Shown in pieces: positions 16,938 to 25,781 of a DNA stretch of 64,000 nt. The notes beneath the pieces were generated by a model. That model ran no database searches, was not told the origin of the DNA, and saw nothing but the letters and a program-made list of their open reading frames with translations. The position numbers and the translations under genes were made by a program. The stretch's first letter is position 1; each line of letters starts with the position of its first letter. The stretch is taken from the NCBI RefSeq assembly GCF_039523795.1, contig NZ_BAAAFZ010000034.1, positions 19,401 to 83,400 of the forward strand, given 5' to 3'. This DNA is from Craurococcus roseus (GTDB taxonomy: Bacteria; Pseudomonadota; Alphaproteobacteria; Acetobacterales; Acetobacteraceae).

Positions 16938-17604
16938 GCAAGGCGTTGTCCCGCACGTAGCGGAAGTGCGACACGCCGCCTTCGGCCGCGGACAGGTAGC
17001 GCACCGGCGCCGGCAGGTTCACCGCCCGCACGCCTTGCCAAGACAGGCGCACCGCGGCCTCCGGGTCGAAATCGAAGCGGCGCATCCAGCGCGTCCGCTC
17101 CATGACGGCCAGGAGCGGCGCGATCGGGTAGACGCGGAAGCCGCAGAGCGAGTCGCCGATCCCGGCCCAGCCGGTCTCCAGCCCCGCCCACCAATTGGAC
17201 ACGCGCCGCCCCCGCACCCGGACGGCCGGCGCCTCCGGCCCGAACACCGGCAGGCCGAGCACCATCGCGCCGGGGTCGGCGCGGGAGGCCGCCACGAAGG
17301 CCGGGATGCGATCGGCCGGGTGCTGCCCGTCCGCATCCATGGTGAGGGCGTGGGTGAAGCCGGCCGCGGTCGCTTCCCGCAACCCGTGCAGCACCGCCGC
17401 GCCCTTGCCGTGGTTCCGCGGCAGGGCGAGCACGCGCACCCCCGGGTCGTCGGCCGCCGTCGCGGCGCGGAGCGCTTCGCCCGAGCCGTCCGTGCTGCCG
17501 TCCACCACCGCCCACACGTCCGGCCAGTGCGCGCGGGCGGCGCGGACGGTCCGGACGAGCTGTGCGCCGCTGTTGAAGCTCGGAATCAGGACCAAGTGCC
17601 TCAC
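16816..17604 (-). CDS. Glycosyltransferase family 2
   Basis: A 262-residue GT-A enzyme. LVLIPSFNSGAQLVRTVRAA opens the nucleotide-sugar fold, VWAVVDGSTDGSGEAL is the typical second strand, LPRNHGKGAAVLHGLREA the third, and the catalytic metal-binding DxD is TMDADGQHPADRIP. It resembles dolichol-phosphate-mannose-like GT2 enzymes that act at the inner membrane face, with a short hydrophobic stretch near the C terminus. The GTG start (17604-17602) overlaps the TGA of the acyltransferase gene, so both are translationally coupled. A pathway for glycosylating an acylated carrier is plausible. The C-terminal basic tail overlaps the convergent deacetylase gene. Confidence 0.88.
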   Translation of the reverse strand: MRHLVLIPSFNSGAQLVRTVRAARAHWPDVWAVVDGSTDGSGEALRAATAADDPGVRVLALPRNHGKGAAVLHGLREATAAGFTHALTMDADGQHPADRIPAFVAASRADPGAMVLGLPVFGPEAPAVRVRGRRVSNWWAGLETGWAGIGDSLCGFRVYPIAPLLAVMERTRWMRRFDFDPEAAVRLSWQGVRAVNLPAPVRYLSAAEGGVSHFRYVRDNALLTWMHTRLVLGAMLRLPVLLRRRRRRPSPQPGPPAAATRP

Positions 17605-18422
17605 GCCGCGGCGCTCCCCTCCTCCTCGACGCTGCCGGCGCGCAACTCGCGGCGGAAATACGCTTCCATCCCCGACACGAAAGCCTCCGGGTCGCGACCC
17701 ATCGCAAAACGCTCCCCGAGGCGCACCCGGAACACCAACGGCAGGTCCGGCGGCCGGCGGAGCAGCGGCCAGCCCTTCCTCAGGTACATCGAATCGGCCT
17801 CGATCAGCACGGTCTGCACCGGCGCCCCGGCGGCCCGCGCCATCACCGCGAAGCCGCGGGTGAAGCGGTCGATCGGCGGCCGGGCGGTGCGGCTGCCCTC
17901 CGGGAACACCATGAGCTGCCGCCCTTCGCGCACCGCCTCGGCGGCGCGGCGGATCATCGGCAGCGGCGCGTCGTTCCGGACATAGCCCGCGAGCCGGACG
18001 CCGCCGCCCAGGAACGGGCTGTCCCACAGCGAGGCCTTGGTGATGCACACCACGCGCGGCAGGCGCGAGATCAGCAGCACGGCGTCCATCATGGTGGGGT
18101 GGTTGGACGCCACCACGAGGGAGCGCTCGTCCCGCAAGGCGTCGAGCGGCGACAGGTCCACCCTCAGCACCCCGAGCGCCCGCATCACCCAGAGCGCCCA
18201 GCGGAAGCCGGCGGAGATGCCCGATTGCCCCAGCGGCTCGCCGATCCGCCGCGGCAGGACGCGGTGGAGGAGCGAAGCGGGCAGGCTCCACAGGAGGCAA
18301 CTCACCCCGAACACCGCCACCGCGGCGTAGAAGGCCGTCGTGTAGTAGAGCGACCCCGCGCGGCGCGGCGGCAGCGCGCTTTCGGCCTCGGCTCGGATCA
18401 TGGCGTTTCGCCGGTTCACCAC
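17601..18422 (-). CDS. Lysophospholipid acyltransferase family protein (PlsC-like)
   Basis: A protein of about 273 residues with an N-terminal membrane helix (FYAAVAVFGVSCLLWSLPAS). The acyltransferase motifs are VVASNHPTMMDAVLL (the NHxxxxD catalytic motif, His-Asp), a middle block with GYVRNDAPLP, and VFPEGSRTARPPIDRF (the FPEGxR substrate motif). The reaction is transfer of an acyl chain from acyl-ACP or acyl-CoA to a glycerol-like or sugar hydroxyl. GTG starts at 18422 and 18419 lie after AGGA; an ATG at 18401 is possible. It precedes the glycosyltransferase with a 4-nt overlap and is divergent from the methyltransferase operon. Confidence 0.88.
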   Translation of the reverse strand: MVNRRNAMIRAEAESALPPRRAGSLYYTTAFYAAVAVFGVSCLLWSLPASLLHRVLPRRIGEPLGQSGISAGFRWALWVMRALGVLRVDLSPLDALRDERSLVVASNHPTMMDAVLLISRLPRVVCITKASLWDSPFLGGGVRLAGYVRNDAPLPMIRRAAEAVREGRQLMVFPEGSRTARPPIDRFTRGFAVMARAAGAPVQTVLIEADSMYLRKGWPLLRRPPDLPLVFRVRLGERFAMGRDPEAFVSGMEAYFRRELRAGSVEEEGSAAA

Positions 18423-18510
18423 CCGTCCTGTTTAGCATCTCGCCGTTGCGTGGTGCGTGTTGTAGGCTGGATCGCAGGTTGAATGACAGTCCGCAAACGA
18501 GGCGTCGCAG

Positions 18511-19293
18511 GTGGTCGCAGGGTCGGGGGTGACGAAGGCGGCGGGGGCGGAGCCGCACCGCCCGTTGACGCGGTGGTACGGGGCGCCGGCCGAGCGGGCC
18601 GGTTTCGTGCGCGCCCTCTTCAACGGCACCGCCGCCGATTACGACCGCATCAACGGCGTGTTCTCGTTGGGCACCGGCGGCTGGTACCGGCGGCAGGCGC
18701 TGCGCCGCGCCGGCTTGGCCCCGGGCCAGCGGGTGCTGGACGTGGCGGTCGGCACCGGCTTGGTCGCGGCGGAGGCCGTGCGCGTGCTGGGCGACCCTGG
18801 CGCCGTCACCGGCCTCGACCTGAGCGAAGGGATGCTGGCCGAAGCGCGGCGGCGGCTGCCCGGCGGCGCCCGGCTCGTCCAGGCGCGGGCGGAGGCGCTG
18901 CCGGTCGCGGACGGGAGCGTGGACTTCCTCAGCATGGGCTACGCGCTGCGCCACGTGTCGGACCTCGGCGTGGCCTTCGCGGAATACCAGCGCGTGCTGC
19001 GCCCGGGCGGCCGGGTCCTGCTGCTGGAGATCGGACGGCCGGAGGGGCCGGCCGCCCGGACGCTGCTCAAGGCCTACCTCGGCCGCGTGGTGCCAGCGCT
19101 CTGCCGCTGGACCGCGCCGCGCCGCCGCGCCGGGCAGCTCATGGACTACTACTGGGACACCATCGAAGCTTGCGTGCCGGCCGACACCATCCTGCGCCAC
19201 CTCCGCGGCGCCGGCTTCACCGAGGTCCGCTGCGACACCTCGCTCGGCGTGTTCAAGGCCTACTCCGGCCGCCGGCCGCCCGAAGCGACCTGA
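18511..19293 (+). CDS. UbiE/COQ5-like class I SAM-dependent methyltransferase
   Basis: A 260-residue methyltransferase. It contains the UbiE-type opening VRALFNGTAADYDRINGVFS and WYRRQALRRAGLAPGQ, the SAM-binding VLDVAVGTGLVAAEAVRVL (motif I), GLDLSEGMLAEARR and a motif-II-like VDFLSMGYALRHVSDLG. Lineage-typical quinone methyltransferases are similar, but the genomic setting, an acyltransferase, glycosyltransferase and outer-membrane protein, leaves a lipid or pigment-type substrate open. GTG at 18511 is used; GTG at 18529 is equally possible. The next gene starts 8 nt after its stop. Confidence 0.82.
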   Translation: MVAGSGVTKAAGAEPHRPLTRWYGAPAERAGFVRALFNGTAADYDRINGVFSLGTGGWYRRQALRRAGLAPGQRVLDVAVGTGLVAAEAVRVLGDPGAVTGLDLSEGMLAEARRRLPGGARLVQARAEALPVADGSVDFLSMGYALRHVSDLGVAFAEYQRVLRPGGRVLLLEIGRPEGPAARTLLKAYLGRVVPALCRWTAPRRRAGQLMDYYWDTIEACVPADTILRHLRGAGFTEVRCDTSLGVFKAYSGRRPPEAT

Positions 19294-19301
19294 TCCCCGC
19301 C

Positions 19302-20012
19302 GTGTCCGCAGCATCGCCGCCGCGGCCGGACGGCCGTGACGCCGCCGGCCGCGCCGAGTTGGCCGCCCTCGCCGCCGCCGTGTCCGCCCGCTACGCCGGC
19401 GCGTCCCGCTTCGCGCGGGGCTTCGTGGACGGCAAGCTCCGCCACGACCCGGCGACGCCCGCCCTGTTGCGCCTCGCGGCGCGCGAGCCCTTCGGCGCCG
19501 TGGTGGACCTCGGCTGCGGCCGCGGCCAGCTCGGCCTCGCGCTGCTGGCCGCCGGCTTGGCCGAGCACCTCACCGGCCTCGACCGCGACGCGGCCAAGCT
19601 CGCCGAAGCGAGGCGGGCGGCGGCGGGCCTGCCCGCGGACTTTACCGAAACGGACCTCGCGGCGCCCGATCCGGCCCTGCCCGGCTGCGACACCCTGCTG
19701 ATGGTGGACGTGCTGTACCAACTGCCCGAAGCCGCGCAGCGCCCGCTGCTCGCCGCCGCCGCCCGCGCCGCGCGCCGCCGCGTGCTGGTGCGCGCCTTCG
19801 ACCCCGACCGCGGCTGGCGCAGCGCCGCCGGTTACGCGGTGGAGGTGCTGGGCCGTGCGGTCCGGGGCAACGGCAACGCCATCCACCCGCTGCCGCTCGC
19901 CGGAGTGGCCGCGCCCTTGGAGGCCGCGGGCTTCGCGGTTTCCGTCTCGCCTTGTTGGGGGAACACGCCCTTGCCGAACGTCCTGCTGGTGGCGGAGCGC
20001 GCCGGGGCATGA
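19302..20012 (+). CDS. Class I SAM-dependent methyltransferase
   Basis: A 236-residue protein beginning at a GTG (19302) 8 nt after the preceding methyltransferase. The SAM fold is clear: FGAVVDLGCGRGQLGLALLA (motif I), LTGLDRDAAKLAEARRA (post I), DTLLMVDVLYQLPEAAQRPL (motif II region) and VLVRAFDPD. The N-terminal FVDGKLRHDPATPALLRL resembles methyltransferases seen in aryl-polyene-type lipid clusters, but no ketosynthase is in the window, so this remains a guess. The end overlaps the next gene as ATGA (20009-20012). The target is unknown. Confidence 0.78.
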   Translation: MSAASPPRPDGRDAAGRAELAALAAAVSARYAGASRFARGFVDGKLRHDPATPALLRLAAREPFGAVVDLGCGRGQLGLALLAAGLAEHLTGLDRDAAKLAEARRAAAGLPADFTETDLAAPDPALPGCDTLLMVDVLYQLPEAAQRPLLAAAARAARRRVLVRAFDPDRGWRSAAGYAVEVLGRAVRGNGNAIHPLPLAGVAAPLEAAGFAVSVSPCWGNTPLPNVLLVAERAGA

Positions 20013-20923
20013 GGTCCGCCGTCGCCGCGCTGACGACCGGCGCCCTTTGCCTGGCGCCGCTCCTCGCCGTCCCGGCCCCCGCCCGCGCCCAGCCGACGGT
20101 CGCCATCCCCGCGCTGCCCGCCGGCGGCGCCCAGGCGCCGGAGCGTCGGCCCCTGTTCGAGATCGGCGTGTTCGGCGGCGGCGGCTGGGTGCCGGACTAC
20201 CCCGCGGCCGGGCAGAACCACTGGCGCGTCCTGCCGGCGCCCTACCTGATCTACCGGGGCGAGGTGCTGCGGAGCAGCGACCGCGGCGTGCGCGGCCGGC
20301 TCTTCCGGAACGGCGACCTCGAATTCAGCCTGAGCTTCAACGCCGCTTTCGGCGCCCGCTCGCGCGACAACCGCGCCCGCGAAGGCATGCCGGACATCGA
20401 CTACCTCGGCGAGGTCGGGCCGGCCCTGCGCTACGTGGCGTGGCGCGGCGACGGCGGGCGGCGCCGGATCACCCTGGAACTGCCGGTGCGCGCCGTCTTC
20501 TCGACCGACCTGTCCGACATCGACTTCCGCGGCTTCACGGCGGCGCCCGAGGCGGCCTTCGAGCACGTCGGCCTGTTCCACCCGGCGGCGCGCACGCGCG
20601 TCAGCATCGGCCCCGTCTTCGCCTCCGGCCTCCTGTCGGACTACTTCTACAGGGTGGAGGACCGGTACGCCCGCCCCGGGCGGCCGGCCTACGACGCTTC
20701 GGGCGGCTACCTCGGCACGCGGCTGACCTTCTCCCACCGGCGCCCGCTGACGGAGCGCATCTCGGTCGGCGGCGGCGGCCGGGTCGAGAACTTCACCGGC
20801 GCCGCCAACGCCGACAGCCCGCTCTACAAGCGCGAGTGGAACCTCACGCTGTTCGCCGGCGTCTCCTTTTCGCTCTACCGGTCCGAGCGGACGGTGGACT
20901 CGGCGTCGGAGCCGTTCGACTGA
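20009..20923 (+). CDS. MipA/OmpV family outer-membrane protein
   Basis: A 304-residue protein with a Sec signal peptide (ALTTGALCLAPLLAVPAPAR then AQP). The mature part has alternating hydrophobic strands and the MipA/OmpV landmarks FEIGVFGGGGWVPDYPAAGQ, VLPAPYLIYRG, a central YLGEVGPALRY strand and a terminal aromatic strand LTLFAGVSFSLYRS. It probably forms a beta-barrel in the outer membrane; family members are linked to murein enzyme anchoring or general porin function. It is translationally coupled to the upstream methyltransferase, making it part of the 18511-20923 transcript. Confidence 0.88.
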   Translation: MRSAVAALTTGALCLAPLLAVPAPARAQPTVAIPALPAGGAQAPERRPLFEIGVFGGGGWVPDYPAAGQNHWRVLPAPYLIYRGEVLRSSDRGVRGRLFRNGDLEFSLSFNAAFGARSRDNRAREGMPDIDYLGEVGPALRYVAWRGDGGRRRITLELPVRAVFSTDLSDIDFRGFTAAPEAAFEHVGLFHPAARTRVSIGPVFASGLLSDYFYRVEDRYARPGRPAYDASGGYLGTRLTFSHRRPLTERISVGGGGRVENFTGAANADSPLYKREWNLTLFAGVSFSLYRSERTVDSASEPFD

Positions 20924-20936
20924 GGGCGCGGCCGGC

Positions 20937-21176
20937 CTATTGGATCTCGCTCTCCGGCGGCGGCACCCGCACCTCGCGCTGCGTCTCGACGTGCTCCACG
21001 CCGGCCACCGACCGCAGCCGGTCGAGCCTGTCGGCGGCGATGGAGCCGGTGAGCACGCCGATCGCCGCTTCGCGCCCTTGCACCGTCATCCCGGACGCCT
21101 CGGCCGCCCGCGCCACCTCGTCGAACCGTCCGAGGTGCGAGTCGTCCACGCTGACCGATACCTTCACTTCGGCCAT
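20937..21176 (-). CDS. Small propeptide-inhibitor-like protein (I9-like fold)
   Basis: A 79-residue protein with no signal peptide. The pattern is beta-alpha-beta-beta-alpha-beta: KVSVSVDDSHLG, a helix FDEVARAAEASG, MTVQGREAAIGVLTGSI, a helix RLDRLRSVAG and a closing strand VEHVETQREVRVPP. Inhibitor I9 and subtilisin propeptides share this ferredoxin-like layout with a C-terminal strand that could occupy the protease cleft. The next gene on the same strand, 104 nt upstream, is a subtilisin-like peptidase, which supports a role as chaperone or inhibitor. Database annotation of such proteins as aldolases would be misleading. The assignment is an inference from predicted fold and neighbour. Confidence 0.6.
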   Translation of the reverse strand: MAEVKVSVSVDDSHLGRFDEVARAAEASGMTVQGREAAIGVLTGSIAADRLDRLRSVAGVEHVETQREVRVPPPESEIQ

Positions 21177-21280
21177 GAGCGGCCTCCTCCGAGCGCGTCC
21201 GCGCCCCGCAGCCTGCGCCTGGGACGCGGCGGGTTGAAGGGGGCGCCGCATCGACGCGGCGCCCCTCGCTCTCGCCCCGG

Positions 21281-22687
21281 TCAGGGCGCCTGGACGAGCC
21301 CCGCGCCCACGTCGCGCGCCGGCAGCTCCAGCCGGCGGGCCGATTGCACCAGGATGCTCATCAGCGCCCTGCCGCGCGCCTCGGGGTCGGCCTCGGCGTA
21401 GAGGGCGGCCACGCCGCTGACGTGCGGCGTCGCCATGCTGGTGCCGTTGATGGCCCGGTGCAGCAGCGGCCGCGGCCAGCTCGACCGCACCGCGACGCCC
21501 GGCCCGGCGATGTCCACCTGCCCGCCCTGCGGGTTCAATCCGCCGCAAGAGAAGGAAGCGACGTGGAAGCGCGAGTCGAGCGCCGCCACCGCCATGATGG
21601 ACGGGCAGTTCGCCGGGTGTCCGACCGGGGCGATGGAGCCGGGCCGTTCGCTCTCGTTGCCCGCCGCGGCGATGATGACCGTGCCGGCGCGGAGCGCGCG
21701 CCGCGCCGCGGTCTCGAACACCCGCGAGTGCGTCTGGCCCGGCCCCACCGGCGCGCCGAGCGACATGGACACCACCGCGCATCCGTTGGCGATGGCCCAC
21801 TGGATGCCGGCCAGGATGCCGGCGTCCGCGCCGCTGCCCGCGTTGGACAGCACCTTGCCGGCGAAGATCTCGGCGCGGCAGGCGACGCCGTAGCGCGGCA
21901 ACGTGTTCGGCCGGTCGGAGCCGAGCGCGGTGCCGATGCAGTGCGTGCCGTGCCCGTGCCCGTCCTGCGCCTCCTCGCCCTGGATGAAGGAGCGCATGGA
22001 CACGGCGCGGCCGACGAAGTCCGGGTGCCCGGCGTCGAAGCCGGTGTCGAGCACCGCCACGCGGACGCCCTTGCCGGTGAAGCGGGAGGCCGGCACGCCG
22101 ATGGCTTGCAGCCCCCAGGTGACCTCGTCTTCCCGGAAGGACGGCGCGGCCTCCGCGGCGGCTTCCGCGTCCTCGCCGCCGGTCAGGCCCTCGTAGAGGT
22201 TCACCAGCGCGTCGCGGTAGCCGCGGATGTATTCGAGCTGGACCCCGCCGCGGGACAGCCCTGCCGGCGGCGACGGCGGCAGCAGCCGCGACGGCGCCAC
22301 GCCGGGCAGCAGCGTTTCGCCGATGGCGTGGACGATGCGCTCGGGCTCGATGGCCATCACGCCGCTCTCGCCGGCGGCGGAAAGGGCGCCGACCTGGTCC
22401 GGCTGGGCGTCCACCACCGCGACGCCTAGGCCCTCGAACACGATGCCGCCGGCGGCGTCCAGGCTTTCGGGGGTGACGGCGGCGGCGGAAAAGTCGGCGG
22501 AGCTGGCGACCTTCAACCCCGCCACCTTGTTCAGCGTTTGCGCGCCCGAGGCTCCCTCGCGCAACAGGACCAGGAACCGCCCGGTCGTGCCGGGCGCCGG
22601 GCCGGGCGAACCGTCGCCGCCCCAGCCGCCGCCGCCCGGAGCGGAGCCAGCCGGTCCAGGCTTCCTTGCCTTCGGTGATGTCGCCAC
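21281..22687 (-). CDS. Subtilisin-like S8 family serine peptidase
   Basis: A 468-residue protease with no signal peptide. An N-terminal region of about 180 residues, whose residues 36-120 look like an internal I9-type propeptide (GRFLVLLREGASGA to IEPERIVHAI), precedes the catalytic domain. The triad is Asp214 (VRVAVLDTGFDAGHPD), His246 (DGHGHGTHCIG) and Ser417 (NGTSMATPHVSG); oxyanion Asn344 is in AAAGNES. The Gly/Pro-rich first 35 residues are disordered. The GTG start gives the N-terminal end. Absence of a leader suggests intracellular action or non-classical export. The small I9-like gene follows on the same strand. Confidence 0.93.
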   Translation of the reverse strand: MATSPKARKPGPAGSAPGGGGWGGDGSPGPAPGTTGRFLVLLREGASGAQTLNKVAGLKVASSADFSAAAVTPESLDAAGGIVFEGLGVAVVDAQPDQVGALSAAGESGVMAIEPERIVHAIGETLLPGVAPSRLLPPSPPAGLSRGGVQLEYIRGYRDALVNLYEGLTGGEDAEAAAEAAPSFREDEVTWGLQAIGVPASRFTGKGVRVAVLDTGFDAGHPDFVGRAVSMRSFIQGEEAQDGHGHGTHCIGTALGSDRPNTLPRYGVACRAEIFAGKVLSNAGSGADAGILAGIQWAIANGCAVVSMSLGAPVGPGQTHSRVFETAARRALRAGTVIIAAAGNESERPGSIAPVGHPANCPSIMAVAALDSRFHVASFSCGGLNPQGGQVDIAGPGVAVRSSWPRPLLHRAINGTSMATPHVSGVAALYAEADPEARGRALMSILVQSARRLELPARDVGAGLVQAP

Positions 22688-22884
22688 TGCCGCCTCCTTG
22701 GCATCGCGCGCGGGGCCTCCGCGCGGCTCGCGGGCATTCCCCGCTCGGGGCCGGGGGTGGCGCCGCGGCAGGCGCGCGGGAGCGCCGCCCGTCCCGGTTC
22801 TGCTCCCGGCTCCGGAATGCTAAGTCGCCGGAAGCCGGCGCGATGTGTCGAAGATCACAGGGCGGGACTCCGCCCGGCGGCGCG

Positions 22885-23772
22885 TCAGCCCGCCCGCGCG
22901 TCGAACCGGAACCCGTCGCCCCACCGCCCGATGTGTCCCATGGACGGTGAGGGGAAGTGCGCGGTGCAGACCAGCGTGCCGGTGCCGCAATGGCATTCCA
23001 GGAAGCGCCGCCGCGTGGCCGCCGCCTGCGTCCCGTCGAAGTCGGCGCGCATGGACATCTCGGGGTGGCGCGCCTGCAAGGGCGAGTGGATCAGGTCGCC
23101 CGTCAGCACCGCCGCCGTAGCGCCGCGCCCAAGCTCCACGGCGAAGTGGTCCGGCGTGTGCCCCGGCGTCGGCTGGAGCCGGACGTGGTCGTCGAGCGCC
23201 ATGTCGGTGCGGACGAGGTCGGCCCGGCCCGCCTCCACGATCGGCAGCACGCTGTCTTCCATGACCGGGTTCGCCGCCTTGGCGTGCTCCGCCGACCAGT
23301 GCGCGAACTCCTTCTCGCCGAAGAGGTAGCGGGCGTTCGGGAAGGTCGGCACCCAGCGCCCGTCTTGGAGGCGGGTGTTCCAGCCGACGTGGTCCACGTG
23401 CAGGTGCGTGCACATGACGTAGTCGATCTCCTCCGCGTGCACGCCCGTCGCCGCCAGGCCCCGCTCCCAGGCGTCGTCCTTCCGCATGTTCCAGAAGGGC
23501 CGCGCCGGCCGCGGCTTGTCGTTGCCGACGCAGGTGTCCACCAGGATCGTGTGGCGCGGGGTGCGGACCAGGTAGGACTGGACGCAGAGCCGCAGCTTGC
23601 CGGTGGCGCGGTCGAGCGCGCCGGCGTCCTCCAGCCAGGCGCGGTTCCCGTCCAACCTGTCGCGCGTGAGGGTCGGGAAGAACTCCAGCGGATCGAACAG
23701 GGGCTCTTCCTGCTCGACGATCCGATGGATCGTCAGGTCGCCGACCCGCATGGCCTGTGCCGCCGCCGTCAT
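22885..23772 (-). CDS. MBL-fold metallohydrolase
   Basis: A 295-residue cytoplasmic protein of the metallo-beta-lactamase superfamily. The zinc-binding HxHxDH motif is MCTHLHVDHVGWNTRLQDGR, the downstream His is in PTPGHTPDHFAVEL, the bridging Asp in AAVLTGDLIHSPLQ and the last His in CTAHFPSPSMGHI. This form resembles quorum-quenching or pesticide-type hydrolases (AidB/AHL-lactonase-like branch), but substrate cannot be assigned. The gene stands alone, divergent from the antiporter gene, with 68 nt between the starts. Confidence 0.9.
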   Translation of the reverse strand: MTAAAQAMRVGDLTIHRIVEQEEPLFDPLEFFPTLTRDRLDGNRAWLEDAGALDRATGKLRLCVQSYLVRTPRHTILVDTCVGNDKPRPARPFWNMRKDDAWERGLAATGVHAEEIDYVMCTHLHVDHVGWNTRLQDGRWVPTFPNARYLFGEKEFAHWSAEHAKAANPVMEDSVLPIVEAGRADLVRTDMALDDHVRLQPTPGHTPDHFAVELGRGATAAVLTGDLIHSPLQARHPEMSMRADFDGTQAAATRRRFLECHCGTGTLVCTAHFPSPSMGHIGRWGDGFRFDARAG

Positions 23773-23840
23773 GCCCGATCCCCTTCCTGGCCCGCGGCGG
23801 CATCCTGACGCGCGCCGCCGCTCCGGGCTAGAAGCAGAAC

Positions 23841-25574
23841 ATGCAGCACACCTCGCCGATGCTGGCGACGCTCGTCCTCGTCCTGGCGTTGGCCCTGTTC
23901 TTCGGCGCGGTCGCCCGCGCCTTCCGCTTGCCGCCGTTGTTCGGCTACCTGGTCGCAGGCTTCGTGGTCAGCCCGCACACGCCGGGCGTGGTGGCGCAAG
24001 CGGAGTTCACCGCGACCCTGGCCGAGGTCGGCCTAGGGCTCCTCCTGTTCAGCGTCGGGTTGCACTTCGAGCCGCGCGACCTGTTGGCGGTGTGGCGGAT
24101 CGCCTTGCCCGGCGCGGCGCTGCAGGTGGCCTTCGCCACGGCGCTCGGCGCCGCGTTGGGGGCTGCGGCGTTCGGCTTCCCGGCTGGGCCGGCGGCCGTG
24201 TTCGGCCTGACCCTCGCCATCTCCTCCACCGCCGTCTCCACCCGCACCTTGGAGGACCGCGGCCAACTCGGCGGCCCCGCGGGGCGGATCGCGCTCGGTT
24301 GGCTGGTGGTGCAGGACCTGCTGGTGGTGCTGGCGCTGGTGCTGCTGCCGGCGGTGGCGGGCGACGGCGCCGGCGCGGACGGCCTCCCGGCGGCGCTGCT
24401 GAAGACGGCGCTGGAGTTGGCGGCCTTCGCCGCGCTCGTCTTTGTGGTCGGCCGGCGCTTCCTGCCTTGGGCGCTGTCGGGACTGGCGCGCAGCGGCTCG
24501 CGCGAGCTGTTCACGCTCGGCGTCGTGGTGTCCGCGCTCGGCGTGGCCTACGCGGCGGCGGGCCTGTTCAACGTGTCCTTCGCGCTGGGCGCGTTCTTCG
24601 CCGGGGTGGTGCTGGGCGAGAGCGACCTCGGGCACCAGGCCGCGGCCGACACCGTCGGCCTGCAACGGGTCTTCGCCGCGCTCTTTTTCGTCTCGGTCGG
24701 CATGTCGCTCGACCCCGCGGCGCTGCTGGCGGCGCCGGTGGTGTCGCTGCTGGCGCTGGGGGCGGTGCTGGTGGGCGTCGGAGGGGCGACCTTCGCGCTG
24801 CTGCTGGTCCTCCGCGTCGAAGCGGCGACGGCGGCGGCGGTGGCCGGCGCCATGGCGCAGATCGGCGAATTCTCCTTCCTGCTCGCCAAAATCGCCACCG
24901 ACGGCGGCGTCCTGCCGCCGGAGGCCGGCGCGCCCGTCCTCGCCGCGGCCTTCGGCGCCATACTGCTCACGCCGTTGACGCTCCGGGCGGCGCTGGGCGC
25001 GGCGCGGCTGCTGCGCGCTTCGCCGCGCTTCCGGTCCTGGGAGGTGGGGCGGCGCGGCAGGCCCGTCCGCCCGCCGCCGGGCGCCGTGCTGCGCGATCAC
25101 GCGATCCTGGTCGGGCACGGCCGGGTGGGGCGCGTGGTCGCGGAGGCGCTTCGCCGGCACGGGATGCCGTTTGTCGTGATCGAGGGCGACCGGCGCAACG
25201 CCGAGCACGCCAAGGCGGCAGGCGTCCCCGCGATCTGGGGCGACGCGGCCCGGCCGGAGGTGTTGGCGGCGGCGCGGCCGGAAGCGGCGCGGCTGCTGGT
25301 CCTGGCTTTGCCGGACGCGGAGGAGTCGGCGCGGGTGCTGGCCCTGGCGCGCCGCGCCAACCCGGGCGTCGCCGCCGCCGTCCGCGCCCACTCGGACGGC
25401 GAGGTGGAGCTGCTCACGCGGGACGCCGCGGTGGGGCTGGTGGTGATGGGCGAGCGGGAAACCGCGCTGGGCATGGCGGACTTCGCCCTGCGGCGCCTCG
25501 GCCTGGACGCGGGGGCGGCGCAGGACACGGTGGACGCGCTGCGGGCGGCGATGCCGGGCACCGCCGTCCCGTAG
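23841..25574 (+). CDS. KefB-type monovalent cation:proton antiporter (CPA2)
   Basis: A 577-residue protein. About 12-13 hydrophobic segments fill residues 1-400, including LVAGFVVSPHTPG, the conserved GLGLLLFSVGLHFEPRDL and SFALGAFFAGVVLGESDLGH segments of Na+/H+ exchangers. A C-terminal RCK-type NAD-binding domain starts near residue 415 with HAILVGHGRVGRVVAEALR. This is the KefB/KefC architecture, potassium efflux coupled to proton uptake, usually gated by a ligand on the RCK domain. No KefF-type ancillary flavoprotein is adjacent, so regulation may differ from the enteric system. Confidence 0.9.
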   Translation: MQHTSPMLATLVLVLALALFFGAVARAFRLPPLFGYLVAGFVVSPHTPGVVAQAEFTATLAEVGLGLLLFSVGLHFEPRDLLAVWRIALPGAALQVAFATALGAALGAAAFGFPAGPAAVFGLTLAISSTAVSTRTLEDRGQLGGPAGRIALGWLVVQDLLVVLALVLLPAVAGDGAGADGLPAALLKTALELAAFAALVFVVGRRFLPWALSGLARSGSRELFTLGVVVSALGVAYAAAGLFNVSFALGAFFAGVVLGESDLGHQAAADTVGLQRVFAALFFVSVGMSLDPAALLAAPVVSLLALGAVLVGVGGATFALLLVLRVEAATAAAVAGAMAQIGEFSFLLAKIATDGGVLPPEAGAPVLAAAFGAILLTPLTLRAALGAARLLRASPRFRSWEVGRRGRPVRPPPGAVLRDHAILVGHGRVGRVVAEALRRHGMPFVVIEGDRRNAEHAKAAGVPAIWGDAARPEVLAAARPEAARLLVLALPDAEESARVLALARRANPGVAAAVRAHSDGEVELLTRDAAVGLVVMGERETALGMADFALRRLGLDAGAAQDTVDALRAAMPGTAVP

Positions 25575-25781
25575 CAGGGGCACGCCGCGTCGCCTTGCCG
25601 GCCCCGCGGCGCGCTTCCGGCGTGGGAGGCGCGGCTCGGGCGTTGCCGGGGCGGGCGCGCGTTTCGTACCGCCGGCACGAGAAGCATTCACGGGCATGAA
25701 TGCCCGCCAGCGGTGTGCTTGACGCTCCCCGCCGCCCGCCCATCCTGCCGCGTCCGGCAGAATGGTGGAGGAGTTGAGCGC

